A stretch of 64,000 nt of DNA from Rhizobium croatiense (GCF_019793465.1 NZ_JAILYJ010000006.1:248001-312000); one strand, 5' to 3'; counted from the stretch's first letter, positions 51,382 to 61,034 are shown. Numbers and translations: made by a program. Notes: generated from the sequence alone by a model not told the origin.

Positions 51382-52845
51382 TTGGACCCGGTGATATCGA
51401 TCCGGCCGCTGCTTGCCGTTGCCGTCGCAGGTCTGGCGGCTCTTGCGATTCTCCTTCTGAACAACCGCGAGAAACTCCGCGATGTCGTCTCGCCGTTGGC
51501 CGCGATCGCCATGTTCGCGATTGTCGCCTCGATGGCACCCACCGTGCTGGCGGGCGGGACGATCGATTTGCGCCTGTTCGAGATCCTGCCGGGGATTGAC
51601 TTCGCTTTCCGGGTCGATGCGCTCGGCATGGTGTTTGCCACCGTCTCGTCGCTGCTGTGGATCGTGGCTGCGATCTATTCCATCGGCTACATGCGGCACT
51701 TGAACGAGCACGCGCAGACCCGGTTCTTCGCCTGCTTCGCCAGTAGTCTGGCCGCCGCCGCCGGGGGTGCCTTCGCCGCCAATCTGTTTACACTGGTGAT
51801 CTTCTACGAGGTGCTCAGTCTCGTTACCTATCCCCTCGTCTACCACCACGAGGACGAGCAAGGATGGACGGGCAGCCGCAAGTACCTCGTCTATCTGATG
51901 GGCGCGTCGAAAAGCGTGCTGCTCGCCGCGCTGGCGCTGACCTACCACATTGCGGGGTCGCTCGACTTTGTAACGGGCGGGCTGCTGGCGGGAGCTGATG
52001 CCTCCCCGCTGCTGCTGACGGTCGTTTATTTCTGCTATCTCTTTGGCTTCGCCAAAGCCGCGGTGATGCCGATGCACGCCTGGCTGCCTGCCGCGATGGT
52101 GGCTCCGACACCGGTCAGCGCGCTCCTGCATGCGGTGGCCGTGGTCAAGATGGGCGTGTTCTGCGTGCTGCGAGTGGTCTTCCATGTCTTCGGCGTCGAG
52201 CTGGTGGGGAAGCTGGGCCTCGGTATCGCCACGGCCTATCTGGTTTCGTTCACGATCCTCATGGCGTCGGTCTACGCCCTCACGCGGGACGACCTGAAGG
52301 CGAGGCTCGCCTATTCGACCGTCAGCCAACTCTCCTACATCGTGCTGGGCGCGGTTCTGTTATCGCCGGTCGCGATGGTCGGCGGGATCGTTCACATCGC
52401 GGCGCATGCGTTCTCCAAGATCACGCTCTTTTTCTGCGCCGGTTCAATCTATTGCGCATCTGGCAAGCGCAACATCAGCGATATGGCTGGGATCGGCCGC
52501 AGGCTGCCCTGGACGATGGGGGCGTTCTTCGTCGGTTCGCTCGGCATGATCGGGGTGCCGCTGACCGCGGGCTTCGTCAGCAAGTGGTATCTGGCACGGG
52601 GTTCGGTGGAGGCGGGGGAAATCCCATTCCTGATCGTGCTCCTCATAAGTTCGGTCCTGAACGCCGCCTATTTCCTGCCAATCAGCTATCTCGCCTTTTT
52701 CGGGACTGAGGCACAGGAGAGCTCCGCGACGGTTCGGGAAATTCCGATGGTCACGATCCCGCTGGTCGCGACCGCCATCCTGTCGGTGCTGATGGGCATC
52801 TTCCCCGGCTATTTCCTCACTTTGGCGAACGGAGTGGTCAGATGA
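51382..52845 (+). CDS. Antiporter-like complex I subunit 1 (NuoL/MrpD-type)
   Basis: The 487-residue protein has about 14 hydrophobic segments and belongs to the NuoL/M/N/MrpD family. The pump residues are kept: Glu in FYEVLSLVTYPLV (TM5), Lys in FGFAKAAVMPMHAWLPAA (TM7), Lys in LLHAVAVVKMGVFCV (TM8) and Lys in GFVSKWYLA (TM12). It is shorter than a normal NuoL (over 600) and lacks the long C-terminal lateral helix. It begins at a TTG (51382) after AAAGGATAG. It is one of two L-type genes in this operon, in place of a single nuoL, and overlaps the next small gene by four bases. Confidence 0.85.
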   Translation: MDPVISIRPLLAVAVAGLAALAILLLNNREKLRDVVSPLAAIAMFAIVASMAPTVLAGGTIDLRLFEILPGIDFAFRVDALGMVFATVSSLLWIVAAIYSIGYMRHLNEHAQTRFFACFASSLAAAAGGAFAANLFTLVIFYEVLSLVTYPLVYHHEDEQGWTGSRKYLVYLMGASKSVLLAALALTYHIAGSLDFVTGGLLAGADASPLLLTVVYFCYLFGFAKAAVMPMHAWLPAAMVAPTPVSALLHAVAVVKMGVFCVLRVVFHVFGVELVGKLGLGIATAYLVSFTILMASVYALTRDDLKARLAYSTVSQLSYIVLGAVLLSPVAMVGGIVHIAAHAFSKITLFFCAGSIYCASGKRNISDMAGIGRRLPWTMGAFFVGSLGMIGVPLTAGFVSKWYLARGSVEAGEIPFLIVLLISSVLNAAYFLPISYLAFFGTEAQESSATVREIPMVTIPLVATAILSVLMGIFPGYFLTLANGVVR

Positions 52846-53096
52846 TTAAGCGCGTGGTCGATTTCTTTGGTGCCGAACTATATGCGCAGCAGCGGCGCCG
52901 GCTGTTCTATCTGGCGCTCGTTCTTATCGTCATCGCCGACTTTGTCGTTCCCCGCGAACACGCCGAATACCTGTGGGACCGCCTGCCGGGCTGGTCGGCC
53001 GCCTACGGCTTCGGATCCTGCGTGCTGCTCATCTTCGTTTCCAAGTTTCTCGGCCATCGGGCTGGGCTGATGCGGCGCGAGGACAACTATGACTGA
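52842..53096 (+). CDS. Small two-helix membrane protein of the complex I operon
   Basis: The 84-residue protein has two hydrophobic segments (LFYLALVLIVIADFVV and YGFGSCVLLIFVSKFLG) and charged ends. It overlaps the genes on both sides (4 bases with the upstream, 8 bases with the downstream antiporter-like gene), so it is made in step with them. It is likely an accessory subunit that sits between the two extra antiporter-like subunits. I do not recognise a named family. Confidence 0.7.
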   Translation: MIKRVVDFFGAELYAQQRRRLFYLALVLIVIADFVVPREHAEYLWDRLPGWSAAYGFGSCVLLIFVSKFLGHRAGLMRREDNYD

Positions 53097-54846
53097 CTTC
53101 ATCCATCCGGCCCTGCTCTTCATTCTCGGCGCTCTGCCGATCCCATTCCTCAGAGGATCGATCCGCAAGGCTTATCTGCTGCTGATCCCGGCATTGGCGA
53201 TCCTCGCCGTGGTTACGATGCAGCCGGGCAACTACGGCGCGGCGTCGTTCCTCGGGCAGCAAATCCAGATCGCGAAGGTCGACAAACTGAGCAGCGTCTT
53301 CGCCACGGTTTTCACCATCATGGCCCTGATCGGAACGGTCTACGCGCTGCACTTGCATCGCCCCGGCCAGCACGTCGCTGCGTTCGTCTACGTCGGGAGC
53401 GCGCTCGGCGTGGTATTCGCCGGCGACTACCTGACGCTGTACCTGTTCTGGGAAGGCATGGCGTTTGCCTCTGCCTATCTGGTCTTCGCACAGGGCGGCC
53501 GGCAGGCGATCAGCGCCGGGTTCCGATATCTCATGGTCCATATCACTGGCGGCGTCGTGCTGCTTGGCGGCATCATTGTCTACGGGCTTTCAACAGGCTC
53601 GCTGCTCTTCGGTCCGATCGGGGGGATGGGCGCCGGCGCCTACCTGATCCTTGCCGGGTTCCTTCTGAACGCCGCGGTACCGCCGCTCAACGCCTGGCTG
53701 ACCGACGCTTACCCTGAGGCAACCGTCACCGGGGCGGTATTCATGAGCGCCTTCACCACCAAGACCGCCGTTTATGTGCTGGCGCGCGCGTTTCCGGGAA
53801 CCGAGCTTCTCGTCTGGCTCGGCACCGCGATGGCGCTTTACGGCGTCATCTACGCAGTACTGGAGAACGACTGCCGGCGCCTGTTGGCCTATCACATCGT
53901 CAGCCAGGTGGGTTATATGGTGGCAGGCGTCGGTATCGGCACCGAGATGGCTGTCAACGGCGCCACCAGCCATGCCTTCGCGCATATCCTCTACAAGGCG
54001 CTCCTGTTCATGGGTGCCGGGGCGGTGATCTACGTCACCGGCCGTCGCAAGCTTACCGAGCTTGGCGGGCTTTACAAGACCATGCCGCTGACAGTGGCGC
54101 TTTACATGGTCGGCGCCTTCGCGATCTCGGCATTTCCCTTCTTCTCGGGCTTCGTCAGCAAATCGATGGTGATCGCCGCCGCCGCACAGGATCATCGGGC
54201 GCTGGTGATGCTGGCGCTGACAATGGCATCGTCGGGGACCTTCCTGCACACGGGTTTGAAGCTGCCGTATTACATGTTTTTCGGCACCGACCGGAAACTG
54301 GAGGCGCGGGAGCCGCCGCGCAACATGCTGGTCGCGATGGGAATGGCGGCGGTGCTTTGCATTGCGATCGGAGTGTTTCCGCAGCCGCTTTATGCGCTTC
54401 TGCCCTATCCGGTCGACTTCGAACCTTACACCGGCCTCCATGTCACGGAGAGCCTCGGCGTGCTGATGTTCACTGCCTTCGGGTTCGTGCTGTTCCTGCG
54501 GGCGCTCGACCCAGCAAACACCATCAGCATCGACACCGACTGGTTCTATCGCAAGGGCGGGCGGGTCTTCATGTGGCTCGCCGAACGACCGCTGGCGCGC
54601 TACGAGAAGGCGGTGAGCGACGTGTCAGAAACCGCGGCGCTGCCCCTGCTGTATGGGGCGGCACGGGCGGGACTGCGGATCGATCTCACCGTGGTAGACG
54701 CTGTCGTGAACGGCGTTGCCCGCTCGATCCTGCGCGGCGGCGGGCGGCTCCGGCGACTCCAGACCGGCGTCGTGACCCATTACGTACTGGCGATGATCGT
54801 CGGTGTGATCGCGGCCACCGCCATCTTCGCCGTGGCGTGGCGGTAG
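53089..54846 (+). CDS. Antiporter-like complex I subunit 2 with NuoL-like C-terminal tail
   Basis: The 585-residue protein is of the Na+/H+ antiporter subunit D type. Glu of TM5 is present in LYLFWEGMAFASAYLVF and Lys of TM8 in SAFTTKTAVYVLA and of TM12 in GFVSKSMVIA. The TM7 Lys is replaced by Asn (AGFLLNAAVPPLNAWL), and the usual WLPDAH becomes WLTDAYPEATVTG. After the 14-helix core a tail of ~110 residues contains VVDAVVNGVARSILRGGG, RLRRLQTGVVTHYVLAMIVG and a last hydrophobic helix, resembling the end of true NuoL. It may therefore be the distal subunit carrying a brace-like tail. It is followed 8 bases later by nuoM. Confidence 0.83.
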   Translation: MTDFIHPALLFILGALPIPFLRGSIRKAYLLLIPALAILAVVTMQPGNYGAASFLGQQIQIAKVDKLSSVFATVFTIMALIGTVYALHLHRPGQHVAAFVYVGSALGVVFAGDYLTLYLFWEGMAFASAYLVFAQGGRQAISAGFRYLMVHITGGVVLLGGIIVYGLSTGSLLFGPIGGMGAGAYLILAGFLLNAAVPPLNAWLTDAYPEATVTGAVFMSAFTTKTAVYVLARAFPGTELLVWLGTAMALYGVIYAVLENDCRRLLAYHIVSQVGYMVAGVGIGTEMAVNGATSHAFAHILYKALLFMGAGAVIYVTGRRKLTELGGLYKTMPLTVALYMVGAFAISAFPFFSGFVSKSMVIAAAAQDHRALVMLALTMASSGTFLHTGLKLPYYMFFGTDRKLEAREPPRNMLVAMGMAAVLCIAIGVFPQPLYALLPYPVDFEPYTGLHVTESLGVLMFTAFGFVLFLRALDPANTISIDTDWFYRKGGRVFMWLAERPLARYEKAVSDVSETAALPLLYGAARAGLRIDLTVVDAVVNGVARSILRGGGRLRRLQTGVVTHYVLAMIVGVIAATAIFAVAWR

Positions 54847-54854
54847 GGGGTCCC

Positions 54855-56330
54855 ATGGGGTTACCGCTACTCAGCCTCATCGTGTTCACACCCGCCGCCG
54901 GGGCAGCGGTTCTGATGTTTCTGCGCAGCGACGCTGCGGTGCGGTGGATGGCGCTGGGTGTCACCGTCCTCGACCTCGCTCTCTGCATCGCTATGTTGGT
55001 CGGTTTTGACACCACGACCCACGCGATGCAATTCACCGAGACGCGCCCCTGGGTTCCTGCGCTCGGGATCACCTATGCGCTTGGCATCGACGGAATCAGT
55101 GCGCTCTTCGTTTTCTTGACCGCGCTGCTGGGCTCGACCTGCGTGCTCGCCTCGTGGGTCGCGATCGACCGCAAGGTGAAGGAATTCATGGTCAGTCTGC
55201 TGGCCATGGAGGCACTGATGCTGGGGGTTTTCTGCGCACTCGACCTGTTCTTGTTTTACGTCTTCTGGGAGGCGATGCTGATCCCGATGTACCTGATCAT
55301 CGGCGTCTGGGGCGGCGACGGCCGGGTCTATGCGGCTTTCAAGTTCTTCCTTTACACGCTGGCAGGCAGCGTCCTGTTCCTCGTCGGCGTCATCGTGCTC
55401 TATTTCAACGGCGGCGAGACCTTCGACATTCTCGCTCTGACAGCACAGGATTTGCCGTTCCGGGTCCAGTCGTGGCTGTTCTTCGCTTTCCTGGTCGCCT
55501 TCGCGGTCAAGGTGCCGATGGTCCCGGTCCACACCTGGCTGCCGGACGCCCATGTGCAGGCGCCGACAGCGGGCAGCATCATCCTCGCCGGAGTGCTGCT
55601 GAAGATGGGCGCCTACGGCTTCCTGCGATTCTCGCTGCCGATGCTGCCGGAGGCGTCAGTGTATTATTCGACCCTGATGCTTTCGCTTTCGGCACTTGCG
55701 ATCGTCTATGGCGGGTTGCTTGCGCTGGCGCAGGACGACCTCAAGAAGCTGGTGGCCTATTCCAGCATCAGCCATATGGGCTTCGTGACGATGGGGATTT
55801 TCGCGCTGAACCTCCGCGGGCTCGAGGGCGGTATCCTGCAAATGTTCAATCATGGCGTGACGACGGGCGCGTTGTTCCTGTTCGTCGGCCTGATCTACGA
55901 GCGGACCCACACCCGCAGCATCGCCGATTATGGCGGGCTGATGAAGACAGCACCCGTTTATACCGCGTTTCTTGCCTTGTTCATCCTGTCGTCGATGGCG
56001 CTGCCGGGAACGAATTCGTTCGTGGGCGAGTTGCTCGTGCTGTCCGGCGGGTTTGCAGCCAACCTGGCCGTCGGCGCGGCCGCGGTTCTGGGCGCATTGC
56101 TGGGCGCGGCCTATCTGCTTGGCATGTATGGGAAGGTCGCGCTTGGTCCGGTGAGCGCCAGCGCCCGGTTCAAGAGACGTGACGTAAACGCCCGCGAGAT
56201 CGCTGCGATCCTGCCGCTGACCGTCTTCGTGCTCTGGGTCGGGCTCTATCCAAAACCTTTTCTCAACATCATCGATGCCTCGGCGAAACATCTGCTGGCG
56301 CAGGTGCACGGTGAGGAGAGCGGCCAATGA
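54855..56330 (+). CDS. nuoM: NADH-quinone oxidoreductase subunit M
   Basis: The 491-residue antiporter-like subunit has about 14 hydrophobic segments. It has the NuoM signature LFYVFWEAMLIPMYLIIG (TM5 Glu), AVKVPMVPVHTWLPDAH (TM7 Lys), GVLLKMGAYGFLRF (TM8 Lys) and the TM12 Glu in NSFVGELLVLSGGF. Size is close to the usual ~500. ATG 54855 is preceded by GGGGGTCCC; the open frame to 54357 overlaps the upstream gene. It overlaps nuoN by ATGA. Confidence 0.95.
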   Translation: MGLPLLSLIVFTPAAGAAVLMFLRSDAAVRWMALGVTVLDLALCIAMLVGFDTTTHAMQFTETRPWVPALGITYALGIDGISALFVFLTALLGSTCVLASWVAIDRKVKEFMVSLLAMEALMLGVFCALDLFLFYVFWEAMLIPMYLIIGVWGGDGRVYAAFKFFLYTLAGSVLFLVGVIVLYFNGGETFDILALTAQDLPFRVQSWLFFAFLVAFAVKVPMVPVHTWLPDAHVQAPTAGSIILAGVLLKMGAYGFLRFSLPMLPEASVYYSTLMLSLSALAIVYGGLLALAQDDLKKLVAYSSISHMGFVTMGIFALNLRGLEGGILQMFNHGVTTGALFLFVGLIYERTHTRSIADYGGLMKTAPVYTAFLALFILSSMALPGTNSFVGELLVLSGGFAANLAVGAAAVLGALLGAAYLLGMYGKVALGPVSASARFKRRDVNAREIAAILPLTVFVLWVGLYPKPFLNIIDASAKHLLAQVHGEESGQ

Positions 56331-57766
56331 CCGCCGCTGCGCTTCTCCAGTCGGTCCTTGCGAGCCTGCCCGAGATCGTGGTGATCACGGGGGCCTGCAT
56401 CCTGCTGATCCTGGGACAGTTTGTACAAAAGAGACAGGAACATTTCCTTGTCTGGGCTTCCGTTGCCATCGTGCTGATTGCCGCCTTAGCGACACTCATG
56501 CTGGCGGGCGAGGTGCGGCCGGCCTACACGGGCATGTTCGTCGCCGACCGCTTCGCGGTCTTCTTCAAGTTCGTGTTCTATTTAGCCACCGTTCTGACAT
56601 TCCTCCTCTCGCGAAAATATGCCGATATCGAAGGGATCGGCAGCAGCGAATATTATGTCCTGCTGCTCTTTGCGCTTTCGGGAATGATGATCATGGCGTC
56701 GGCCACCGATCTCATGTCGATCTATGTGGGCCTCGAACTGATGGTGCTCTGTACCTATGTGCTGACCGGTTTCCTGCGGCGAGAGCGGCGGTCGAACGAA
56801 GCGGCGCTGAAATATGTGATCCTTGGCGCGGTCTCGACCGGGATTTTCCTTTACGGCGTTTCGCTGGTCTACGGGCTGACCGGCACCACGCAACTGGACG
56901 CGATGGCTGCAGCGGTGACCGGAGATCCGCTCGATCCCGGATTGCTGCTAGCGGTAGTCTTCATTGTCGCGGGGCTGGTCTTCAAGGTCGGCGCGGTGCC
57001 GTTCCATATGTGGGTTCCGGACGTCTACGAAGGCGCGCCGACGACGATCACCGCCTTCATGTCGGTCGGCCCCAAGGCGGCAGGGTTCGCGGTCATCCTG
57101 CGGGTGTTCCTCAACCCTTTGGTCGCAGCCTCGGACGTCTGGATCATCGTCGCCGTCATTGCGGTGGTGACGATGGCGCTCGGCAGCTTCGTGGCGCTGG
57201 TCCAGGATAATTTCAAGCGCCTCCTGGCCTATTCCAGCATCGCCCATGCCGGCTTCGCCATTTTCGGCGTGGCCGCTGGCGGCGCCGATGGGATCGCCAG
57301 CGTGATGCTCTATCTGCTGATCTACGCCTTCATGAATCTCGGCATTTTCGGCACCGTCATCATGATGCGGAACGGCGATTTCTCGGGGGAGGTCATCGAC
57401 GACTATGCGGGTTTCGCCAAGTCACATCCCGGGCTGGCGCTTCTGATGCTGCTCTATCTCTTCTCGCTGGCCGGCATTCCGCCGACGGCCGGGTTCTTCG
57501 CCAAGTTTTACGTGCTGGTCGCCCTCGTCGAGCGTGGTTTCGTCATGCTGGCGGTTATCGCAGTACTGCTCAGCGCCGTCGCCGCCTATTTTTACATCCG
57601 CATCGTAATGGTGATCTACATGCGCGAGCCGAAGAGGGCGTTCGCCCCGGCGCTGACGCCTCTGGTGGGCGCGACACTCGCCGTCACCGCTGCCGGCACC
57701 ATCGGCATCGGCCTATTTCCGTCGTGGTTTCTAAAGCTTGCCCAAGATTCGGTCTTTGGCGGGTGA
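56327..57766 (+). CDS. nuoN: NADH-quinone oxidoreductase subunit N
   Basis: The 479-residue antiporter-like subunit has 14 hydrophobic segments. NuoN markers are SIYVGLELMVLCTYVLTGF (Glu), AGLVFKVGAVPFHMWVPDVY (Lys) and PTAGFFAKFYVLVALV (Lys in TM12). It connects NuoM to the J/K region in known complexes. It is followed by a 105-base gap without a gene before nuoA, the largest spacing within the nuo cluster. Confidence 0.95.
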   Translation: MTAAALLQSVLASLPEIVVITGACILLILGQFVQKRQEHFLVWASVAIVLIAALATLMLAGEVRPAYTGMFVADRFAVFFKFVFYLATVLTFLLSRKYADIEGIGSSEYYVLLLFALSGMMIMASATDLMSIYVGLELMVLCTYVLTGFLRRERRSNEAALKYVILGAVSTGIFLYGVSLVYGLTGTTQLDAMAAAVTGDPLDPGLLLAVVFIVAGLVFKVGAVPFHMWVPDVYEGAPTTITAFMSVGPKAAGFAVILRVFLNPLVAASDVWIIVAVIAVVTMALGSFVALVQDNFKRLLAYSSIAHAGFAIFGVAAGGADGIASVMLYLLIYAFMNLGIFGTVIMMRNGDFSGEVIDDYAGFAKSHPGLALLMLLYLFSLAGIPPTAGFFAKFYVLVALVERGFVMLAVIAVLLSAVAAYFYIRIVMVIYMREPKRAFAPALTPLVGATLAVTAAGTIGIGLFPSWFLKLAQDSVFGG

Positions 57767-57871
57767 GCGATTGGATTTGCAATGATCACACCGACGGAAT
57801 AGACTTGAGGGCAGAGGAAGGATTGCCTAAGTCGCGCCGCGGCGTGGTCGATGGGCGACCGGTGCAGTGAT

Positions 57872-58237
57872 ATGACTGCAATGGAATTTTTGCCGGTTCT
57901 TTTCATGGTCGCCGGAGTCGTTCTGGTGGCGGGGGTGACGTTGTTCGTCTCCTCGCTGCTGCGCCCATCCAATCCTTATCCCGCCAAGAACATGCCCTAT
58001 GAATGCGGCATGGACGCAGCGGGCGAGGCGGCGGCGGGCCGCTTCAGGGTGCCGTTCTTTATCCTCGCGATCCTGCTGGTCGTTTTCGATGTCGAAGCGA
58101 TGTTCCTCTTTCCCTGGGCCGTCGTCCTGAAAGAGATCGGGCTGGTCGGCTATATCGAAATGTTCGTCTTCATATTGCTGCTTCTCGTGGGCTTCGCCTA
58201 CGCCTGGCTGAAAGGAGCGCTGGAATGGGAGGCGTAA
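57872..58237 (+). CDS. nuoA: NADH-quinone oxidoreductase subunit A
   Basis: The ~121-residue subunit has three hydrophobic segments and the conserved loop [20 protein letters not shown] containing the Cys that lines the quinone-site entrance (YECGxD). [20 protein letters not shown] with its acidic residues is also typical. The start is uncertain among ATG 57851, 57872 and 57881. The end overlaps nuoB by 13 bases. Confidence 0.93.
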   Translation: MTAMEFLPVLFMVAGVVLVAGVTLFVSSLLRPSNPYPAKNMPYECGMDAAGEAAAGRFRVPFFILAILLVVFDVEAMFLFPWAVVLKEIGLVGYIEMFVFILLLLVGFAYAWLKGALEWEA

Positions 58238-58728
58238 ACAACGCGATCCGCGACAGCGTGCTGTTCACTACGGCCGACAGCATCATCAGTTGGAGCCGGA
58301 GATCGGCGCTGTGGCCGGAGACCTTCGGCATTGCCTGCTGCGCCATCGAGATGATCTCCGCCGGTTGCGCCCGCTACGATCTCGACCGGTTCGGCGTCGT
58401 CTTCCGCCCTTCGCCGAGACAATCCGACGTCATGATCATCGCCGGCACCGTGACCCGGAAATTCGCGCCCGTCGTGCGGCGGCTCTATGACCAGATGCCG
58501 GAACCGCGCTGGGTGATCGCCATGGGCACCTGCGCTATTTCGGGTGGGGTCTACAACACCTACGCCGTGGTGCAGGGATCGGAAACCTTCGTGCCCGTCG
58601 ATGTGCATGTGCCTGGCTGTCCGCCCCGGCCTGAGGCGCTGATGCACGGCTTCCTCCTGCTTCAAGAAAAGATCAAGAGGTCGCGGGCACTCGCCGGCAC
58701 ACCTCTGGATAGGGTTATAGCGTCATGA
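58225..58728 (+). CDS. nuoB: NADH-quinone oxidoreductase subunit B
   Basis: The 167-residue subunit holds the terminal [4Fe-4S] cluster N2. All four ligands are visible: the tandem Cys in [13 protein letters not shown], then MGTCAISGG and [11 protein letters not shown]. The peptide begins [14 protein letters not shown] after AAGGAGCGC. It overlaps nuoA by 13 bases and nuoC by four. It forms the quinone site together with NuoD. Confidence 0.96.
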   Translation: MGGVNNAIRDSVLFTTADSIISWSRRSALWPETFGIACCAIEMISAGCARYDLDRFGVVFRPSPRQSDVMIIAGTVTRKFAPVVRRLYDQMPEPRWVIAMGTCAISGGVYNTYAVVQGSETFVPVDVHVPGCPPRPEALMHGFLLLQEKIKRSRALAGTPLDRVIAS

Positions 58729-59261
58729 GTGCGGAGCCGTCCCTCAATCGCGCTACGATCATGGAGCGCTTCGGAGAAACAATCGAGGACCTTGGCACTG
58801 CGCACGGTATCGACGCCTTTGCCGTTCCGCCCGAGAGGATCATCGAGTTCTGCCGGTTCCTGAAAGAGCATCCGGCGCTGCAATTCAATTTCCTCTCGGA
58901 CGTTTGCGGAGTCGATCATTATCCCGAAACGCCGCGGTTCGAGGCGGTCTACCATCTCTATTCGCTGCCCAACAGGTGGCGGGTCCGCATCAAATGCCGC
59001 CTTGGCGATCCTCCTGAAGTGCCTTCCGTCACGGGAGTCTGGCGCACCGCCAACTGGCATGAGCGTGAGGCCTGGGACATGTATGGCATTCGGTTCACGG
59101 GACATCCCGATCTGCGCCGGATCTATATGTGGGAAGGCTTCGAGGGCTTTCCCCAGCGCAAGGATTTCCCCTTAAGGGGCTATAAGGACAAATTGAACCC
59201 CTTCGGTGCCGAAGGTCCGCCGCCAACGCAGCCCGACCTTGCCACCAGGAACATTCCGTAA
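58725..59261 (+). CDS. nuoC: NADH-quinone oxidoreductase subunit C
   Basis: The 178-residue peripheral-arm subunit has the 30-kDa subunit signature [20 protein letters not shown] and [19 protein letters not shown]. It has no cofactor and packs against NuoD. nuoC and nuoD are separate genes here, not fused as in E. coli. The ATG overlaps the nuoB stop (ATGA). Confidence 0.95.
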   Translation: MSAEPSLNRATIMERFGETIEDLGTAHGIDAFAVPPERIIEFCRFLKEHPALQFNFLSDVCGVDHYPETPRFEAVYHLYSLPNRWRVRIKCRLGDPPEVPSVTGVWRTANWHEREAWDMYGIRFTGHPDLRRIYMWEGFEGFPQRKDFPLRGYKDKLNPFGAEGPPPTQPDLATRNIP

Positions 59262-59289
59262 GGAGGCCGTTCTACGCCGGAACGTTGAG

Positions 59290-60504
59290 ATGACTGAAGT
59301 CACCGAGCTCAGCAGGCCTGAGGGCGAAGCGCTCAATACCAGGGAAGTGCTTCTCAACCTCGGTCCGCAGCACCCCAGCACCCATGGGGTTCTTCGGCTC
59401 GTCCTCGAACTGGACGGCGAGTTCGTCGAGCGCGTCGATCCGCATATCGGCTACCTCCATCGCGGCACCGAAAAACTGGCGGAGAGCTTCACCTATACCC
59501 AGATTTTCCCGCTGACGGACCGGCTCGACTATCTCTGCCCGCCCTCGAACAACCTCGCCTTCGCGCTGGCGGTGGAGAAACTCCTCGGCATAGAAGCACC
59601 GATTCGGGCGCAATATATCCGCGTGATGATGGCCGAGCTGGCGCGGATCTCCGGTCACCTCCTGATCACGGGCGCGCTGCCGATGGATCTCGGCGCCATG
59701 ACCGCGCTGCTTTACGTTATGCGCGAACGTGAAATGATCATGGACCTCCTGGAAATGATTACCGGTGCGCGCATGCACACCTCCTTCTGCCGGGTCGGCG
59801 GGGTGCGCGAGGACCTGCCTGACGGATTCTTCCCCAAGATCCGGGAGTTCTGCGACATCTTTCCGAACCGGATCCGCGACTATGAGCGACTGCTCGAAGA
59901 TAACCGGGTTTTTCTCAATCGCACCAAGGGGATCGGCGTGATCTCCGCCGAGGATGGTGTCGATCTCGGCCTCAGCGGCCCGAACCTGCGTGCTTCCGGT
60001 GTCGACTGGGACATCCGGCGCGATGAGCCCTACGAGATCTACGACCGGCTCGATTTCAACGTCATCACCCGTGACGAGGGCGATTGCTATGCACGCTGGC
60101 GATGCCGTGTCGACGAGATGCGCGAAAGCATGAGGATCATCGAACAATGCATCGACCAGATGCCTGAGGGGCCGTTCCAGATCGATATGCCGACAATCGC
60201 CTTCCCGCTGGACAAGGAACGGGTGCACTGCTCGATGGAGGCGCTGATCCAGCATTTCGACCTGTCGGCCTACGGCTTCAAGGTGCCGAAGGGCGAGGTC
60301 TATTCGGCGATCGAGGCGCCAAAAGGCGAGCTTGGCTTTTACATCATTAGTGACGGGTCGCCAAAACCGTTCCGCATGAAGGTGCGGGCACCCTCGTTCG
60401 TCAATCTTCAGGCCCTCTTCGGGGTCACCAACGCCCGCTATCTGGCGGACATGATCGCCGTGCTCGGCAGCCTCGACCCCGTAATGGCGGAGGTGGACAA
60501 GTAG
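59290..60504 (+). CDS. nuoD: NADH-quinone oxidoreductase subunit D
   Basis: The 404-residue subunit forms the quinone pocket with NuoB. The quinone-site segment LLNLGPQHPSTHGVLRLVL carries the conserved His, and HIGYLHRGTEKLAE and RISGHLLITGALPMDLGAM follow. The C-terminal NARYLADMIAVLGSLDPVMAEVDK is typical. ATG 59290 has no strong ribosome site; a GGAGG lies about 25 bases upstream. The frame is open to 59206, overlapping nuoC, without a convincing start. Confidence 0.95.
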   Translation: MTEVTELSRPEGEALNTREVLLNLGPQHPSTHGVLRLVLELDGEFVERVDPHIGYLHRGTEKLAESFTYTQIFPLTDRLDYLCPPSNNLAFALAVEKLLGIEAPIRAQYIRVMMAELARISGHLLITGALPMDLGAMTALLYVMREREMIMDLLEMITGARMHTSFCRVGGVREDLPDGFFPKIREFCDIFPNRIRDYERLLEDNRVFLNRTKGIGVISAEDGVDLGLSGPNLRASGVDWDIRRDEPYEIYDRLDFNVITRDEGDCYARWRCRVDEMRESMRIIEQCIDQMPEGPFQIDMPTIAFPLDKERVHCSMEALIQHFDLSAYGFKVPKGEVYSAIEAPKGELGFYIISDGSPKPFRMKVRAPSFVNLQALFGVTNARYLADMIAVLGSLDPVMAEVDK

Positions 60505-60521
60505 CAGAGGATTTGGACGTG

Positions 60522-61034
60522 ATGACCATGCGCGAAAAGATCGAAGAGGCGGCGGCGCGGTATCCCGACCAGCGCTCGGCGATCATGCCCGCGCTTCGGA
60601 TCGCGCAGAGGGAGCATGGCCATCTGCCTGGTCCGGTGCTGGAGGAGGTCGCCAATATTCTCGGAGTCGAGCGGATCTGGATCTACGAGCTGGCGACCTT
60701 CTACACGCTCTTCCATACCGAACCGGTGGGCATGTTCCACCTGCAGCTTTGCGACAACGTCTCCTGCATGCTGTGCAGATCCGAGGACCTGCTCAGGCAT
60801 CTGGAGGAGGTCCTCGGGATCAAAAAGGGTGAAACCACCCCGGACCTGCTGTTCACGCTTTCGACCGTCGAATGCCTCGGCGCCTGCGAGATGGCTCCAG
60901 TGATGCAGGTCGGCGACGACTATCACGGCGACCTCGACATCGCGCGAATCGACGCGCTTCTCGACAGGTTGCGAACGGAGGCGGGGCAAGCGACTGGTGC
61001 CGATCTCGCCTCAGCAGCACCGCCGGGGGAATAG
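60522..61034 (+). CDS. nuoE: NADH-quinone oxidoreductase subunit E
   Basis: The 170-residue subunit of the NADH module has a helical N-terminus (MREKIEEAAARYPDQ) and a thioredoxin-like [2Fe-2S] domain (cluster N1a). The four ligands are spaced C-x4-C (CDNVSC) and C-x3-C (CLGAC), as expected. I use ATG 60522; TTG 60513 and ATG 60528 are also possible. It precedes nuoF by 4 bases. Confidence 0.94.
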   Translation: MTMREKIEEAAARYPDQRSAIMPALRIAQREHGHLPGPVLEEVANILGVERIWIYELATFYTLFHTEPVGMFHLQLCDNVSCMLCRSEDLLRHLEEVLGIKKGETTPDLLFTLSTVECLGACEMAPVMQVGDDYHGDLDIARIDALLDRLRTEAGQATGADLASAAPPGE

